Shown here: positions 1 through 13,383 of the stretch, piece after piece
How the letters are laid out: every line of letters begins with the position of its first letter
Numbering within the stretch: the stretch's first letter is position 1
DNA from: Rhodomyrtus psidioides
Lineage: Eukaryota; Streptophyta; Magnoliopsida; Myrtales; Myrtaceae
Length of the DNA: 64,000 nucleotides
Direction: 5' to 3'
Assembly: GCA_021437785.1 (NCBI GenBank)
Contig: JAILYB010000042.1
Coordinates: 2,976,001-3,040,000 of the forward strand
The notes under the pieces: generated by a model
The model's input: the letters and a program-made list of their open reading frames with translations, nothing else
Told to the model about the DNA's origin: nothing
Database searches by the model: none
Translations under genes and position numbers: made by a program

Positions 1-289
1 TTATGTAATTCCTTGAAGTTAACGCTAGCTTATTCTAAAATTTACTAAAATTTATTTTCTCAAGTCACTCCCATGTTATAGTTACTAATTTTGATACGAA
101 ACTACCAAACCTTCATTTGAGTTGCTTACCAACATTTATTCTATTTGTCCAATTTACCAACGAAATCAATAGTTTCACAAAATTTTAATCAAGGCAAATA
201 GCAAGATGATAATCTTGCCACACGTGAATTTATAATTTTGTATTGGAATTTAGTAGCTTCACACATTGGTAGATTATCGGAACAAGACA
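1..289. other. AT-rich intergenic sequence, nothing recognised
   Basis: No gene, RNA or transposon signature could be recognised here. It ends where the duplicated block beginning near 290 starts. Confidence 0.5.
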
Positions 290-1720
290 AATCTCGATGT
301 GACTGTATGTGATTTTCACTTAAATTGCAGCAAGCTAAACTAAATCACCTCACGGTGCTCAACTTTGGTTACTTGATGAATAAGTGCTCGACTCAGGCAC
401 TCATAGCTGCTAGACATTTGACTGTGTTTTCGCTCGTCTATGATGCTCGCAATTGAAAGAATGTTGAACACGTCTATGTACGAAGATGTTGCAGATTGGA
501 GCACTAATGGCACTGTAGAAAACTCTGCTTTGCGTTTCTCTTCATTTGGATTCGAATAGGACAAATAACAGAAAATAGACAACAGAAAAAAAAAAAAAAG
601 ATAAGTGTGTTTTTTTCTTTTTGGTCAAAGTAGCATTTAATTCATATCTACAATAAAATAGAGAAATATCGCAGTCCAACCGTTATAACTTTAAAGTAAA
701 ACAAGTTCCATATAACCCAATAAATTTTCAGAATAATGATAGGTTTTACATGTTCGAAACGCAAATATACTACTTCTTCAAACCAAAAGCGCTGGCTAAT
801 CACCAAATCCATCTTCAATAATGAGCACACGCCGAGATCTTCATTTATTGCTATGGCTTTGTCTTTCGGTGGTGCGCGCCTAAGTTCGGTGTTGCCAACC
901 CCATCTTCATGCAGAATGGAAAGGTTAAACGAGCACAATTCTAATAGTGAGAGTGAAACCTTCATGAAGCTCCTCCGTTCTCTTTTGAAGCTGGCTTTGT
1001 AAGTTAACAAAATACGAGGAAGGAAAAAACCCGAAAACATACACTAAAAGCTTCCCGAAATGGGAGAGACAAGCTTCCAGATCTAAACTAGATTGGAAGA
1101 AAAAAGACCCACAAACGGGAGAAAAGCGAGAAAAAAGAAACAAAAACTAAATCAGTTAACGAAAATGGAAGGAAGGGAGATATCTACCTCAAACCCTCCC
1201 CTCTATGGAGTTTTTATAAGAAGGAACTTGTGTGGAGATGGGAGCGAGATGAGAGGAGATGGCGGCTAGAGCTCGTGGATTCGAAAAGTGAGTCGAAAGT
1301 CCTAAAACTTGTCATGAAAATGCAATTAAGTCTTGATTTTTTTTTAAAAAAAAATATGCAATCAAGTCCTAATACTTGCCAAAAAGTGCAATAGGGTCCT
1401 AATACTTGTCAGAAAGTGTAATAGAGTCCAAAAACATTCAAAAGGTGCAATCAATTCCTAAAATTTGTCACGAAGTGCAATCGAGTTCTAAATCTTTCAA
1501 AAAGTGCAATTAAGTCTTAAAACTCATCAGATTAGTAAAATCAAGTCCTTCCATTGATTTCACTTTTCGAAAACTTTAGGACTCAATTACACATTCGTGA
1601 TCAATTTTGGGATTTGATTACACCTTTTGAAAATGTTAGTACTCGATTACACTTTCGCGACAAGTATTAAGACTTGATTACACCTTTTTTTTTTATTATT
1701 TCAGCCTCGTAGATGTATGC
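290..1720 (-). repeat. Duplicated block, copy 1 (paralogue at 17265-18485)
   Basis: This block is repeated in direct orientation about 17 kb away, on the other side of the receptor gene. Shared stretches include CTAAATCACCTCACGGTGCT near 330 and 17307, and GATGCTCGCAATTGAAAGAA near 441 and 17404. Read on the minus strand it looks like a small transcription unit: a TATA-like TATAAAAA at about 1210-1217, a pyrimidine-rich leader, then a reading frame (1040 to 648, 130 codons). The central part of that frame (motifs FNLSILH, NEDLGVCSLLK) is recognisable in the other copy as FNLTILH and DEDLNVCSLVK. I do not recognise the protein. It could be the 5' part of a decayed gene or a non-autonomous transposon. 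Confidence 0.5.
1300..1690. repeat. Degenerate tandem repeat of about 35 bp, partly inverted
   Basis: Variants of AGTCCTAAAACTTGTCA followed by AAAGTGCAATCAAG recur about every 35 bp from 1300 to 1540. The last part (about 1555-1690) carries the same unit inverted, so the whole could fold back on itself. A weaker copy occurs at about 18220-18500. Confidence 0.55.
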
Positions 1721-3219
1721 AGAGTTTAGACCTCAGAAAAATGCTAGTCGCCTTAACAGAGCAAGATGATTACCAACCACTAGATTTAGTCAAATAAATA
1801 ATAAAGAAGACGCTGGCGTTTTTGTAAGAAAAAGGAGCGGAAGGCATACAGGGGAAACGCACTGCTAGAAAAGAACATAGAAACGAGAAGAGTGGAAAGG
1901 AAGGAGGACAAAAAGGAGGAAAGTGGAACCGAAAGGGAAAAAAAGAAGAAACGAAATAAAAAAGTTGATATAATAATAGGAAGCATAAAAATTTGTATCA
2001 AAAGTGATGGGCCATACAAAGGATAGAATGATTAAAATATATATAAATAGGAGTGTCAAAGTCATATAGAAGGTGGAAAAAGCGTGGGCAAAAAACCGCA
2101 CATGAATTGATCAGCAATTTGAAATCCTTTTGGGAATGAAATCTGGGAAGCCGGAATTTCCATGATCCTTCCTAGAGCTGGGGAAAATTGAAGGAAACGC
2201 GTGAAGAATCTTTCTTTTACCCGAATGGGAAGAATGTTTCTGATTGAAGGACTCTCTGACGACAGACAATAATGGAGAGGAAAAATAATTTAACTTGCTC
2301 CAATAAAGCCTAAGGACCAAATTACACGCAATTGCTTTCAGTTGACTTGACCAGACAAAGCAAGTCGATGCTCTCCAATTGTTGGTGCCTCTAAGTTACT
2401 CTGTTAATGAGGTTGGCTCTTGAATGATTGGTTACTGTGCCAGCGTGGACCTATGTTTAGAACAGATTCAATAGAACATTTGAAGATGACTATTTATCTT
2501 CCCGGCCAACATGACTGGCTAAAACGTGGTGAGTTTCCCAGCACGTTCCTGTGATTACAAAAGTGGAACAAATGAATTGATTTGGAGAATTCCTGGAATA
2601 GAGCGCGTGTGTGAATGGGCCACACGTGAGTGAGGCTTGATAGACCGGACAACATAGCCTATTACCTTTATAATTGGACCAAGCTAGGCGACCCTTCCGA
2701 CGCGTAGCTTTCGTGTCTCAATCACATCAATAGGCAAAAATTCGAGGCACCATTCGTAAGGGGATTTGGCATCTGTTGAATTGTGAAAGGAAAGAACTTA
2801 TATATTGATTGAAAACGACGAGTTAGTGCCAGATAATTTGAAAACCATTAACCTGAAACCCATAAAATTTCATGCTACGTTCCCACGAGGAAATAAAGCT
2901 CGTGGATCACTGTAATACAATGCAATGCCAATGAGCTAGCCGCGGATTCATATAAGATGCTACGCTAGACAGACAACATGGGCCGAAACAATACTGGAAG
3001 AAAAACGTAGGGAGTTGATGGTCAACTTTCGACCAACATACTCAAAGAGGACATCATCAAAAGTTTGCTTTTTCTTAGGCGCATGTTGTGTTTCCACGCA
3101 AATGGGTAGGATCATTTTGTATTGATTGAGGATTTGCTTAGAATCACTAGGCGGTTGATTGCTTGTGATGGCTATGATGTTGAGCAGCTTGAGACTGCTA
3201 GGCTCAAGGATATGACTTA
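1721..3219. other. Intergenic sequence with a weak copy of the receptor gene 5' flank
   Basis: Most of this stretch has no recognisable content. About 2200-2280 (GATTGAAGGACT with flanking CCGAATGGGAAGAA and ACAGACAATAATGG) resembles sequence near 12130-12190 and 16555-16620, the 5' flank of the receptor-like protein gene. It is probably an old duplicate of that flank. Confidence 0.4.
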
Positions 3220-6200
3220 ATCCTTTAATTCCTGAAGGGAATTGTAATAGCCCGAATGTTATGAGAATCTAATAAGGTTGAACGACCAGAGTATGTTACA
3301 AGAGGATTGTTAGCTCGAGCATGTAAGATATGAAAGGACTCTAGAACTGAAAGGAGTCGTGAGAATTGAGTAAAGATGAACAACTGAAGTATGAGTGCTG
3401 AAAGAACATTTGGCTCAAGTTGGAAAAGTGCGCCAGACCCAATAATTGAAGGGGTCACGAGAACTTTGAATGGAAATGGGAAAAGTGGAAGGGTAGACAG
3501 ACTCAAGAAGGAGTTGCCATTGTTACCCATGTTGTTGAGACTGTTGTTGCTATTGTTGGCAAGGTAAATGGTAGAGATCGTGGGAAGGACAATGGAAAAT
3601 GAGAAATGTGGAAATGAACCATGAGAGCTTTGAATAACTTGTGAAGTGAATCATGAGGTTGAGATCGACTGAGGTTCGATGGAAAGATGATCCCGAAACT
3701 GCCTTTCTTTGGATTGAGAACTTGGAAAAGAAACCTTAGAGGTTTTGGGTACACTGAAGAAAGGAAGTGATCCTGATAGTTCCTAGCCTTAAGAGGCTGT
3801 TGATGATTGGTAAAATGTCACCAAAGGAAGATTTTTTTTCCTTGAAGGCGCGGTATTTAACTGGATTGCCTTCGTCAAATTGTGCAATGAAGTGTGACAT
3901 TCTGAGATTGCTCGAGAGCAAAAGTTGTTTGGATTTTAATAGCCTTGCAAAGGATCTGAAGACGATCGACCAATGTGAGACAGAGTTCTCAAGGTCGTTT
4001 AGGCATATACCAAAGGTGGTCCAAGACCCGTTGGGTAGGACAAAAGGTCCAGGAATGGATTGAATTCGAAGCCCCGTAGCTAGTTGATGCTTATGAATTT
4101 GAGAAGCTGTAATAAGCATAAATGAAAAGGTCAAATGATCGGAAGAGGTATAAGTGAGAAAGTTAACGCTTACGGATCATAGAAACTACCTATAAGGAAT
4201 GGCTGATAGGCTGTTTACCTGGGCGTAAGGCCCATAGTGGAAAAAAATTGAATTGATAGTCTGTCTCTTTTGTCATGGGAAGTGTTAAGGGAAAAATTGG
4301 CATATTAGTTGCCTGGGTTTAATGATTCTATGCGATTGGTTGAGGATGAACTTAAACCATTAGAGATGGAATTATAAGCTGTTATTCCCTAAAGGATAAG
4401 GCGTTGTCGTTAAGAATGATTGGGCCATGAGATGGTCGCTGATGGAAAGAAAAGTGAATGGACTTGATAGTCCTGACTACGCGCGGTTCTAATGAATGGT
4501 TGAATAAGCGAAAAAGGGTGCTTGGATTATAGCCGCATGGTGACTTGATTTATTCGAATTGAATTTCCAAGGTGTGGATATGTGGAAACCAAAAAGGGAC
4601 CTCGATCCTTGAAACCTTGTCACTTGAGGTGATTGAGTTAATGAAAGAGGAAGGCTAAGTACGGTGGCATCTGAATTGTAAAGTAAAGGCATTGTTGTGG
4701 TATAGACGTCCTATGGAACGAGAAGGACAAGGTGGACTTGAGGCAAGGGAATGCCATTGAAGTGTATAGTTCCCTTCATAGGGTAAGAGGCCCTAGTGTG
4801 AAAGGTAGAGAACATCCGAATTGTCTTGATATTAAGATTGATCGTCTGGATTGAGGAAGAAGATGCAGAATTTGAATGATCCTTGGAAGTGAAGTATGAG
4901 AAACTGTCCTGTAGATAGCATTGAATTCCAGGATAATGTCGACGTTCGGTTAAATTGATGAAATTGAGACATGGTTGCATTAGCTGGTTGTGGAACCCAG
5001 AAGCTAAGGCACTAATGCTTCCTGAGGAAGGAGTGACAAAAATGAATGAAATATTGTATGGCCCTAGTGAGGACCCTTGAGAACAGAGAGCAAAGATATG
5101 AGCTCTCAAGTGAATGGTACCATGGACAGTTGAAATGATTCGACACTTGGAAGTAGAAGAACTGATAACAATCGAATTGAGTATTAAAGGAGTAATTGGA
5201 TCGATTGTTACCGTCTTTAGAGACGATGATCAAATTATTCGAAGAGTCAAGAAGGACATGAACACTCGATGTATGCGAAGAGTAATAAATGCGAGTTTCG
5301 GCTTAATAAGATGGCGTTTCTTAAGACGTAAAGTCTGTGGAAAATAGAATCCATGTGGAACCTTCAAGGGTGGGAAATGATAGTGGATTGAGTAAGGTCG
5401 ATGTGAGCTACTAAGGCTTGAGGTTTTTCTAAACCTGCTGGATTATTGTGGATGATGCGTGAGAGGAATCCCGCAATAGTTAATCTGGTGATAGGACTGA
5501 CTAAGAATGAAACGTATCGTGAATGGATAGGTGAACACGAAGGAGTTTTAAGGACTTAAGTCAAGTTGGTGATAACGTCGACAACGGCATTTCCGTTTGG
5601 AATTGGAAAAATCCTGAGAACGTAATGACATGTCGTAGAAAAGAGATATGAAGCGTAACAAGGAGATCTGAAGTGGACATTGGGTGTATGTCGCGATAGT
5701 AAGACCCTACGAGTTGGAGTGCCGAATGCATGATTGGAGTTGGCTCGCAAACGTCCTTGTGATAAAGCTTGAGAAACATTACTTGCGTGAAGAAAGGATG
5801 TGAGTTCACATAGACCGTGAGGACTTAAAGTATTTGGTTGCCTAAGAGAAATGAACGAGGAGCAACGTGGATGAATGAAATTGCTTAAGGACGAAGGAAG
5901 ATATTTCATATCGCTATGGAAAGGCGAATACGGTAGCGGATGTGTATAGTAGGAAATTGAGCATCGTGTGCTTGGCAATTGGAGGGCAGACCTTACCTCA
6001 TGAAGTGAGAGATTCAACTTCTAAATCGGAAGTTTGCCGATTGACGGGCATAACAACTACCTCAAGCATTGGACCTGAGGGTCAGGAAGAGACTAAGGTA
6101 TGTTAATCCACGGACATTAATGACAAAGGGATAGTGTGAATAAAAGTGACAGGGAGAAAAATCCAGACTTCTGAATACCTGGGGAAAGAACATTGAAATT

Positions 6201-6534
6201 GAGAGTGGGAATTTTAAAGTTCAAGGACGAGGAAACGTGCCAACGAGGAAAAGCGTAACCGTTGTAAGATTGATGGAATAAATAGTCATTGGAGAATCTT
6301 GAATGGAATCGAGGACGAACTACTAAGGACTCAATCATGAATTTGCCTCAGAAGTCGAGAAGGCTATGGTTCGATGTGGACAACAGAGGTTAAACAAATG
6401 GAGCTTATATGTCCTGGACGATATGAGTCACTTTGGCCATATAAGAAACGGTGAGGCGTTGATACCCCCATAAGATTGGATGATTTCAAAGGTTGTAAAT
6501 TTCGAGGACGAAATTTCCTTAAGGGGGGAAGAGT
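3220..6534 (+). pseudogene. Decayed Ty3/gypsy (chromovirus-type) gag-pol remnant
   Basis: This is the internal region of an old Ty3/gypsy retrotransposon, full of stops and frameshifts. A gag-like stretch at about 3767-4063 contains CETEFSRSFRHIPKVVQDPL, resembling the retrotransposon gag core (E-x-EF-x-x-x-x-R-x-x-P). Near 5915-5950 the plus strand reads YGKANTVADVYSRK, matching the RNase H end motif HPGKANVVADALSRK. The region ends at 6500-6530 with KFRGRNFLKGG and a run of Gs, the usual polypurine tract and pol end of Del/Tekay-type chromoviruses, just before the LTR. No 5' LTR is visible, so the element is 5' truncated. Boundaries at the left are uncertain. Confidence 0.7.
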
Positions 6535-7383
6535 TGTGACATTCCGAATTCCGACCCATCTCAAGACTATGGAATGGAAGGATATCGATCGGTGTGTTTC
6601 AGTGGTATCTCGCTCGGACCAGGCCACTCTCGAGTTAACTGACCGAAAGGGAAAGACTAACGCAAGGTTGGGTACGTGGACCGAGGATTTTAAATAAGAA
6701 ATGGCGCTTTGACCATAAGGATTGTCGAGGGAATATTTTAGGCCAGCATAGATCGATCTAGGAACGATCATGGAATGCCTTGCTAGCATAATACATTGGG
6801 ACGCGGGTGATTCCGCTTAACCAATGTGTAATTTGTGAGAATTTCCTAAATCGGATTCCGATGATCAGGACCGCAGGAACTAGTGATAAACCCTCGCAAT
6901 TACATGACAACCAAAGTCGCCACGGCTTGAGAAAAATCCCAAGGTCGATACACGTGGCGCCTGCAAGAGTCGCCCGTCAGTTTGAGATATTGGAATTACA
7001 GTCGACGATAATTCAACATGATCTTTGGCCTCGAATTTGGGTATTGGACATTGAGGAATTCCAACAATTTAAACGTTTGGACGCCGCCTCATCGAGGATA
7101 ATTAGGATTGAGATTCATCTCATAAGGCTAGAGAAGTGAGGCGTTGGATTAGAAATTGAAATTTACCTTTTGCCCCTCGAAGATTAATCTTACCTTAAGA
7201 TTAGAATAAGGGCATTTTAGTCATTTGGAGTTCCCCATGGCTGCTGAAAATTGGAGGATATAATGGTCATTTGATGCCAAGATTTTTAATACAAGAAGAC
7301 AAGTGTCAAGATGGGAGTGGATGACATTGATGGACCAACTTTTAACCTACCATTCAAAGGAGTTGACCAAGGTGGACTAAAGT

Positions 7384-7386
<3 letters not shown>

Positions 7387-7429
<43 letters not shown>
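7387..7429. repeat. (TC)n microsatellite
   Basis: About 21 uninterrupted TC dinucleotides lie within the gypsy LTR. Confidence 0.95.
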
Positions 7430-7431
<2 letters not shown>

Positions 7432-8816
7432 ATTTTTGGATGGCCACTCTCTCTCTTCTCCATCATCTTCTTCTTCTTCTTCCTCCAATGGCCGGCAGAA
7501 CCCGTCGCTCAGCTCGCTGCCCAGGTCCGATCACCCCACTGTTTTGATCATAACTTTGTCTTCCGACATCGGTTTGAGGTAAAACCACCGTCATCTGAAA
7601 GCTTATCGTCTTACCTTTCTAGGGATATATTATAAGCTCAATGTGGCCCAGTAAATCCTTCCGTAGGTCGATTTGAATGGACAAAGGTCTGGACGAGGCA
7701 GATTCTGACCGGTTTTGGAGAGAGTCCGTTTGGAAGGCCTAGAAGGATGGGTTTTCATGTCTAATTTAAGATGGTTTTCTTGAGGCGAAACTGACCACTT
7801 GCACACCGAAGGGAATCGGCCCGATTGGAAGGCCTAGAAGGATTTTCTTGCTTCGAAATTGTTGGTGAGCCTTCTAGACTTGTTGATTGATGTTTTAACA
7901 AGATGGTTTGGTAGAGAATTGAAGTTTAGGATTGATTTATGGGCTGATTAGTGTGATTAAGAGCAGAACCGATTCTGCCCTAAGTTGTGACTATGCAAAC
8001 CGAACCTCTTGAGGGATGAAGAAGGTGTTGCCTTGTTATAAATTCATCGTTAAGGCACCTTGGGACGTTAATTGATGTGTTGACGAAGTGTTTACTCGAT
8101 GGAATGGAGATTGGTAGAGTTTTATTGATGGAATCGTGAAATTTCTCTTAGGACCGTGCCATGCCTTGCTCTGGCTGTGAGTGGATTGAGCTTGGTGACT
8201 CAATTGGATTGGAATTACTAGCTCAATTAAAGAGGTAAGTTATTCCTAAACCTTTATTAGGATGTTAGGTTACTAAAGGACGAAACTTTGGGTTGGAATG
8301 AAAGGTTTTATGAAGTGATTTTGTGAGAGATGCGAGAAAACCCAAATCTGTCCTATTTTGACAAATTGAGCTTGAGTGGGTTATGGCATGGAAATGTTGA
8401 AATCAAGGTTGAATTGAGGAGTCTTAACTTGATCATGGAATGTGGTTGGGCTTTTGACATGCTTTGTGGAGATTTCCGTTTCGTTTGAGTATTTTGAGTG
8501 AATTGAATCACCAATTGAGTTTCGAGATGATTTATGAAACCATGATTTTGTGTCAAGCCTTGAGTTTCGTGAAATGGCCGTGTTCATTAAATTGTCCGAG
8601 GCCTTGTTTGAATTAATTCGTGTGATGCATGTGCTTGACTGAGAATTTTATGATGGGGAATATGTTTTGTCCAGTTGAGGGACATTTGAAACGAATGCCT
8701 GGTTTTGGCGATGAATCTCCTGTGTTGTTTTTGAATGATGAATTTTGAGGCATGAATTGTTTTCTTGAAATGAAAAAGCTGAGGCTTTCTATGACTAAAA
8801 TTTTTATGAATAAAAT

Positions 8817-8932
8817 GGCGTGTGGGATCGCCGAGGAAATTATGTGTGCACTGGCGTGTGGGATCGCCGGGAAAAATTATAAGTGCACGGGCGTGTGGGA
8901 TCGCCAATGGCGTGTGGGATCGCCGAGAATTT
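8817..8932. repeat. Tandem repeat with core GCGTGTGGGATCGCC
   Basis: The core GCGTGTGGGATCGCC occurs four times with spacers of unequal length, two of which share ATTAT and GTGCAC. It lies inside the gypsy LTR. Two copies of ATTGGCCCAGAGAGGGGCGT follow near 9237-9290. Confidence 0.85.
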
Positions 8933-9954
8933 ATAATTTGGCCAATGTGTTGGGAGGGAGTTACTCCCATTGGACCTGACGAGGTCGTGCGGCTAGAGAG
9001 TCCCATACTGACACGATTCATCTCGATTGATAATGGGCGTCGAGAGTCGTATGGTGACCGAATCATCTCTAGGTCCGGACGCGAGAGTCTCATATGTACC
9101 GACGGGTCATATGGAGACCGAAGTGGGCGGCCCAAGATGGGCGGAAATGGAAAGACTTGTTTTATGAGAAATTCAAAGAATGTGTTTTGAGAAATCGAAA
9201 ATGCCTCATGTTTGAAAATTTGCCTCATGATTTGAAATTGGCCCAGAGAGGGGCGTGAAAGGAAATTGGCCCAGAGAGGGGCGTGAAAGAAAAGAACGTA
9301 TTTTCTGGATATTTCAAGGAATGATTCTTTTGAGAAAGAAATGAAAGCCGCCTCATGTTTTTGAGATGGAGTCTAGTGCTTGCGTGTGATTAAAAACCCT
9401 GCCTTTGTACGAAGCTTAGAGTTATCACGATTCTTCTTGATTGGATCAAGCTGTTTTGAAAGTACTAAATGCCATGTTTGGAAAGTACCCCGTTTTGCCA
9501 TGCCAACGTTTTTAATACCAAAATACCCACATTTTTCAAAAGTGTCTGGAGGTACTGGCAGCCTAGTTTAGGGTTAGGTTCGACTTACTGGGATTATATA
9601 TCTCACCCCGTCGTGGGACAACATTTTCAGGTCCCAAACGAAGGAAACCCGAGCTTGCTATGGATTAACATTTGAGGAAGTCATTGGAGGCAATGGAGAT
9701 TAATCTGATTAAAACCTTAGGGATTGAATATATTCTTTGGAGTTAGATTTGTACCTGACTTTGATATTAATTAGAAGAATACCCTTTTGTCCTAAGTCAT
9801 CTTGTGTTTTATTTTTTTTGGAGTTGTCCTCGCTTTCGCATGTATGTTTCATATAGATCTTTAAGCAATGGCCGTTGGTTCCTGGGAGATAATCAAAGGT
9901 AACGGCGGAGGTGGGATGCTCGCGTGCTCACCGGGTTCGGGGCGTGACATGAGC

Positions 9955-10390
9955 AGTGTGATCTTGCACAAAGTCACGACCATGTGCTACATTGTCTCTT
10001 TGAATGAATGTCCAACGATGATCAAGACTGGCGTGTGGATTATTTGTCAGTGAGTGCTTAAAGAGAGAGAGGTGCAATCGAGTCTAGTCGAAATGATATA
10101 CTTTAATGTCTGAATGGGATTGGACTCGAGAATTCCCTATTCGATACTCGATTCACACTTGATCTCGATGACGTTTAATTTCTTTGGGTCGAGTCGGACT
10201 TGTGAAAATTTTTACAAGCAGAAAACAACTCGGTTGATTTGGCTCGATCATCTCGTAAATTAGTTTTCGCCGAAAGCTTGATCGGGTCCCAGGCTCAAAG
10301 TCAACTTTCGTAACATCCGAACTGATGAGGCTCGAACTTGACTCAGTTGTCCACTTCAACTCGTGAACAATTTAGGCGAGCTCGGATATA
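9955..10390. repeat. Duplicated intergenic block, copy 1
   Basis: CACAAAGTCACGACCAT and TTGTCTCTTTGAATGA recur at about 11649-11690 in the same order. The downstream parts (GGTCTAATTGATTTTG-like and Tyr/Ser-free AT-rich text) are more diverged. No gene is recognised. The pair suggests an old local duplication between the gypsy element and the receptor gene. Confidence 0.5.
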
Positions 10391-11635
10391 GCTTGGTTTG
10401 GTGGTACATGAAGAAGCAATTAAAACCCGATTCCGAAGAAACGGCTGAGAAAATGCATAATTATTTTAACACATAACTGCATCTCCCAATGGTCAAGCCT
10501 GCGATGAGTCTTTTAATTTAAGGTAGTATGTCAGAACTATCCATATTACGGATTCCATCAACGAAATCGGGATCCGAAGAAGCCAAACCGGTAAGCCAAA
10601 TGCCTAAACAGGATAAAACCAGAAATCCCTATCCTTGAAAATTACCAAAAGCCTAAAGATAGTCATTGCGAACTCAAAACATCGAATCAGTTCAATTTTA
10701 AAAGTACTTGCACAAAATCCTCTATAAGCTTTAGAAATATAGTACACTTTTGCCCCTGAACTTCAACAATTCCTTAATATCCACGCGTATTTTCGTTGTG
10801 TTTTAACTGTGAACGATAAAAAAATCTTTGAACTTTTCGTTATTTTATTAGTTAGCATCATGTGATGCACATGGCATAAATATATATTTTCTCATCAAAG
10901 TTTTTCGAAGAGATTCTCTTTTAACCTCTAATTGTGGTAACAAAATGAGAAAAAAATGTGATTCATTAGTTTTTGCTGCACAAGAAATGCATTTTCTTAA
11001 GTACTGTTATGCAAGTTAAATAGTTCTTAAATATTATGTTGTTAATAATTGCGGTTTGAACATTGGAGGATCTTTGATAACAACGAAACCCATCTGCTTC
11101 TCAAGAGGCGGCTGAGTATTTTTATAAAATTTACTGGTAAAATTAGTGATAGTTAGATAGTGTCCAAAATCAAAGGGTGGTTCAGTATTAGAATGATCGA
11201 GATATTGCGCTTTAAGAAACGTGTTCAATTTTAATGTATGGATCATACTCTTCACAGCCACTAAAGCCAAGATTGAATCGGAGATGGAGTCGGGTTTCAT
11301 GCAAATGAACCTGTCTTGTGCAATAGAGATTGTCGATGGACAAAAGGTTGTTGAGAAATATCACAAGTTCTCTACTAAAAGAAAGTATTTTTTTAATTAA
11401 CTCTTTAACGCTCGATAACTAATTGAAAAACAACAAATTTGCTATCGATTGATCGTTGTTCTTCAAAAGTGTGCTTGTGTCTACTTAGGTGTTCCTAGTA
11501 TTGTCGTAGTCTTTATCAGTGTGCAAATGGACTGAATTTAATTATATCTTAATTGTATTATTGTTGTGCTTGAGAACGTTTCTGCTGGGGCTGACTTCCA
11601 TGGTCGATGCAGGGTAATATTCCATGTCCAAATTT
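10391..11635. other. Intergenic sequence, nothing recognised
   Basis: AT-rich sequence without a convincing reading frame, RNA gene or transposon end. The longest frame (minus strand, 11034-11300) has no recognisable domain and no second copy in the window. Confidence 0.5.
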
Positions 11636-12005
11636 TCTCTTGGCTTTTCCACAAAGTCACGACCATATGCAAGATTGTCTCTTTGAATGATTGTCCGTTG
11701 ATGACCGACCTAAAGTGGGGCTGGGAATACTTTTCAGCAGGTACATAAAAGAGGTCTAATTGATTTTGTCGATATTCATATTTAAGTTAGATTAGACTCC
11801 AAAATTTAAGTTTGGACACTTCATTCAAATTCGAACTGGTCGAAGCTCAACTGTTTTAGATTGAGTTTCACCCGTGATTTTTTCTTTTTTTTTTAATAAG
11901 AAATTTGAAATGACTCAGCCTGATTTGACTTGGTTATCATCAATGGATTTTCGTTGGAGCTCGATTCAAGCTCGAGATCAATTCGACTTTAATTAAATCT
12001 CAACT
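11636..12005. repeat. Duplicated intergenic block, copy 2
   Basis: Partner of the block at 9955-10390. It runs directly into the copy of the receptor gene 5' flank at 12025, so two duplicated pieces are joined here. Confidence 0.5.
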
Positions 12006-12024
12006 CAAGAGGCTCCCAATTCAA

Positions 12025-12370
12025 ACATATATTTGAACAAGAATTTGAAAACCGTTTGCGAAGATTGCGCCTTTGGTCCAATTTGGTGGGGGTACACACG
12101 CGTGGACAGAAGAATTTTATTTCTATCCGAATGTGAAGAAGGGTGTTGATTGTGATTGAAGGACTTTCCCACAATTGAACAATAGACAGCTATGCTTCAA
12201 CTTCCTCCAACGTAGACGCAATAGCATTTCGGTGCTCCCCCTTGTTCGCGGATTTCCAAAATGCGGTTTGTGGATGTTAAATACAATACGTGAATGGTAA
12301 ATTTGAAATGTCCTTCATAACAAACCAAATTGTAAATTATCACTTACATTTCTTGGTGCTAAAAATTGGA
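12025..12370 (-). repeat. Copy of the receptor-like protein 5' flank without its gene
   Basis: It closely matches 16490-16850, directly upstream of the receptor gene and in the same orientation: shared stretches include TTTGAACAAGAATTTGAAAA, GATTGAAGGACTTTCC and GTAAATTTGAAATGTCC. No receptor coding sequence follows on the minus strand. It is probably the remnant of a tandem duplicate whose gene was lost, or a recombination scar. Confidence 0.65.
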
Positions 12371-13383
12371 AACCGGTTATAACAGGATGTGTTTCAGGAT
12401 CTATGTCGGGACCTTACCCATCCGGCCCATGCTTACCTGTTACCCCTATAGCAGATTACATAAAGATACCATGAGCTATTCAAGAAGGACCTGATTGTGA
12501 ACGGGGTAGAGTTAGAGGAGTTGATTCCAAAAGATGCAATTGCACAAGATCATAGACTAGGGGACTGAAAGTGAACTTAGCTTTTCTAAACCAATTTTCT
12601 GCTAGCAAGGGAAGGCATTCACTGTAGTAGAAGTGCTTAAATAATTGATGAAGAGAATGGGAAAATATGTTGGCAAAGTTACAGCATTATAATATAATCT
12701 TGATGTATTGAAAACAAGTAAGTGCCGATTTTCCTTACAAATTCCTACTTCATATTTTGTAACGTAACTTTTTTCCCACCCTAAAATGAGGGCGTCTTCA
12801 GTCTTTTTTCTTCCTTTCTATACATCAGTCCTTTACTACTTTCTCAACTTTCTTTCAACAAGGATTTCGTTCTTTTTTTCCGTACTTTTGGCTTGTCATT
12901 TTATACCATGAACTTCCTCTATATATTCAATATTTTCTCTTTTGGGGCAAATGTACTAGAAGTCCTAAAAACATGTAGACGAAGTGCTATCAAATCATAA
13001 AATGTAAGAAAGTATAGCAAGTGTTACGAAGTACTTCCTTTTTTGGGTAAATCACATATTTTTGCTGCAAGATTTAGGACTTATGATACATTTAATCCTC
13101 GAAATTACTTAATTTTTCAATTTGGCAGATATTGCATTATGGCTTTAGGTTCAGACTTTACCTATCCAAAAACATTCCATCTTAGTTTACAACAATCTTC
13201 AATGAAGAATCTTCTTCATTGCAAAATTTTGCATTCCACAACTCCGGGAAAATGGTCATATGGCTCTGTCATATTTTGTTTTCTACGATAGACGCAGACA
13301 GCAAGAGTTCCATTGATCAATAAACATACATGAATCTCAGCAGAAATTTTTCAAATTTGATAACTGAGTCTTAGTTGAAATCT
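12371..13383. other. Intergenic sequence 3' of the receptor gene
   Basis: It holds the 3' flank of the receptor-like protein gene. Nothing else was recognised. Around 12960-13020 there is a short variant of the AGTCCTAAAA / AAGTGC repeat also present at 1300-1690. Confidence 0.5.

Larger units (their letters stand above)
6535..9949 (+). mobile_element. 3' LTR of the decayed Ty3/gypsy element, 3.4 kb
   Basis: The LTR starts TGTGACATTCC immediately after the purine tract AAGGGGGGAAGAG and ends GGGGCGTGACA, so its ends are the inverted pair TGTGAC / GTGACA. At 3.4 kb it is long. It contains a TC microsatellite and several short tandem repeats and no convincing gene. The five bases after it are TGAGC. 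The matching target-site copy cannot be checked because the 5' LTR is missing. Confidence 0.7.

Noticed and set aside
8587..9228. 213-codon minus-strand frame in the gypsy LTR
   Set aside because: It overlaps the short tandem repeats of the LTR, has low complexity and no recognisable domain.
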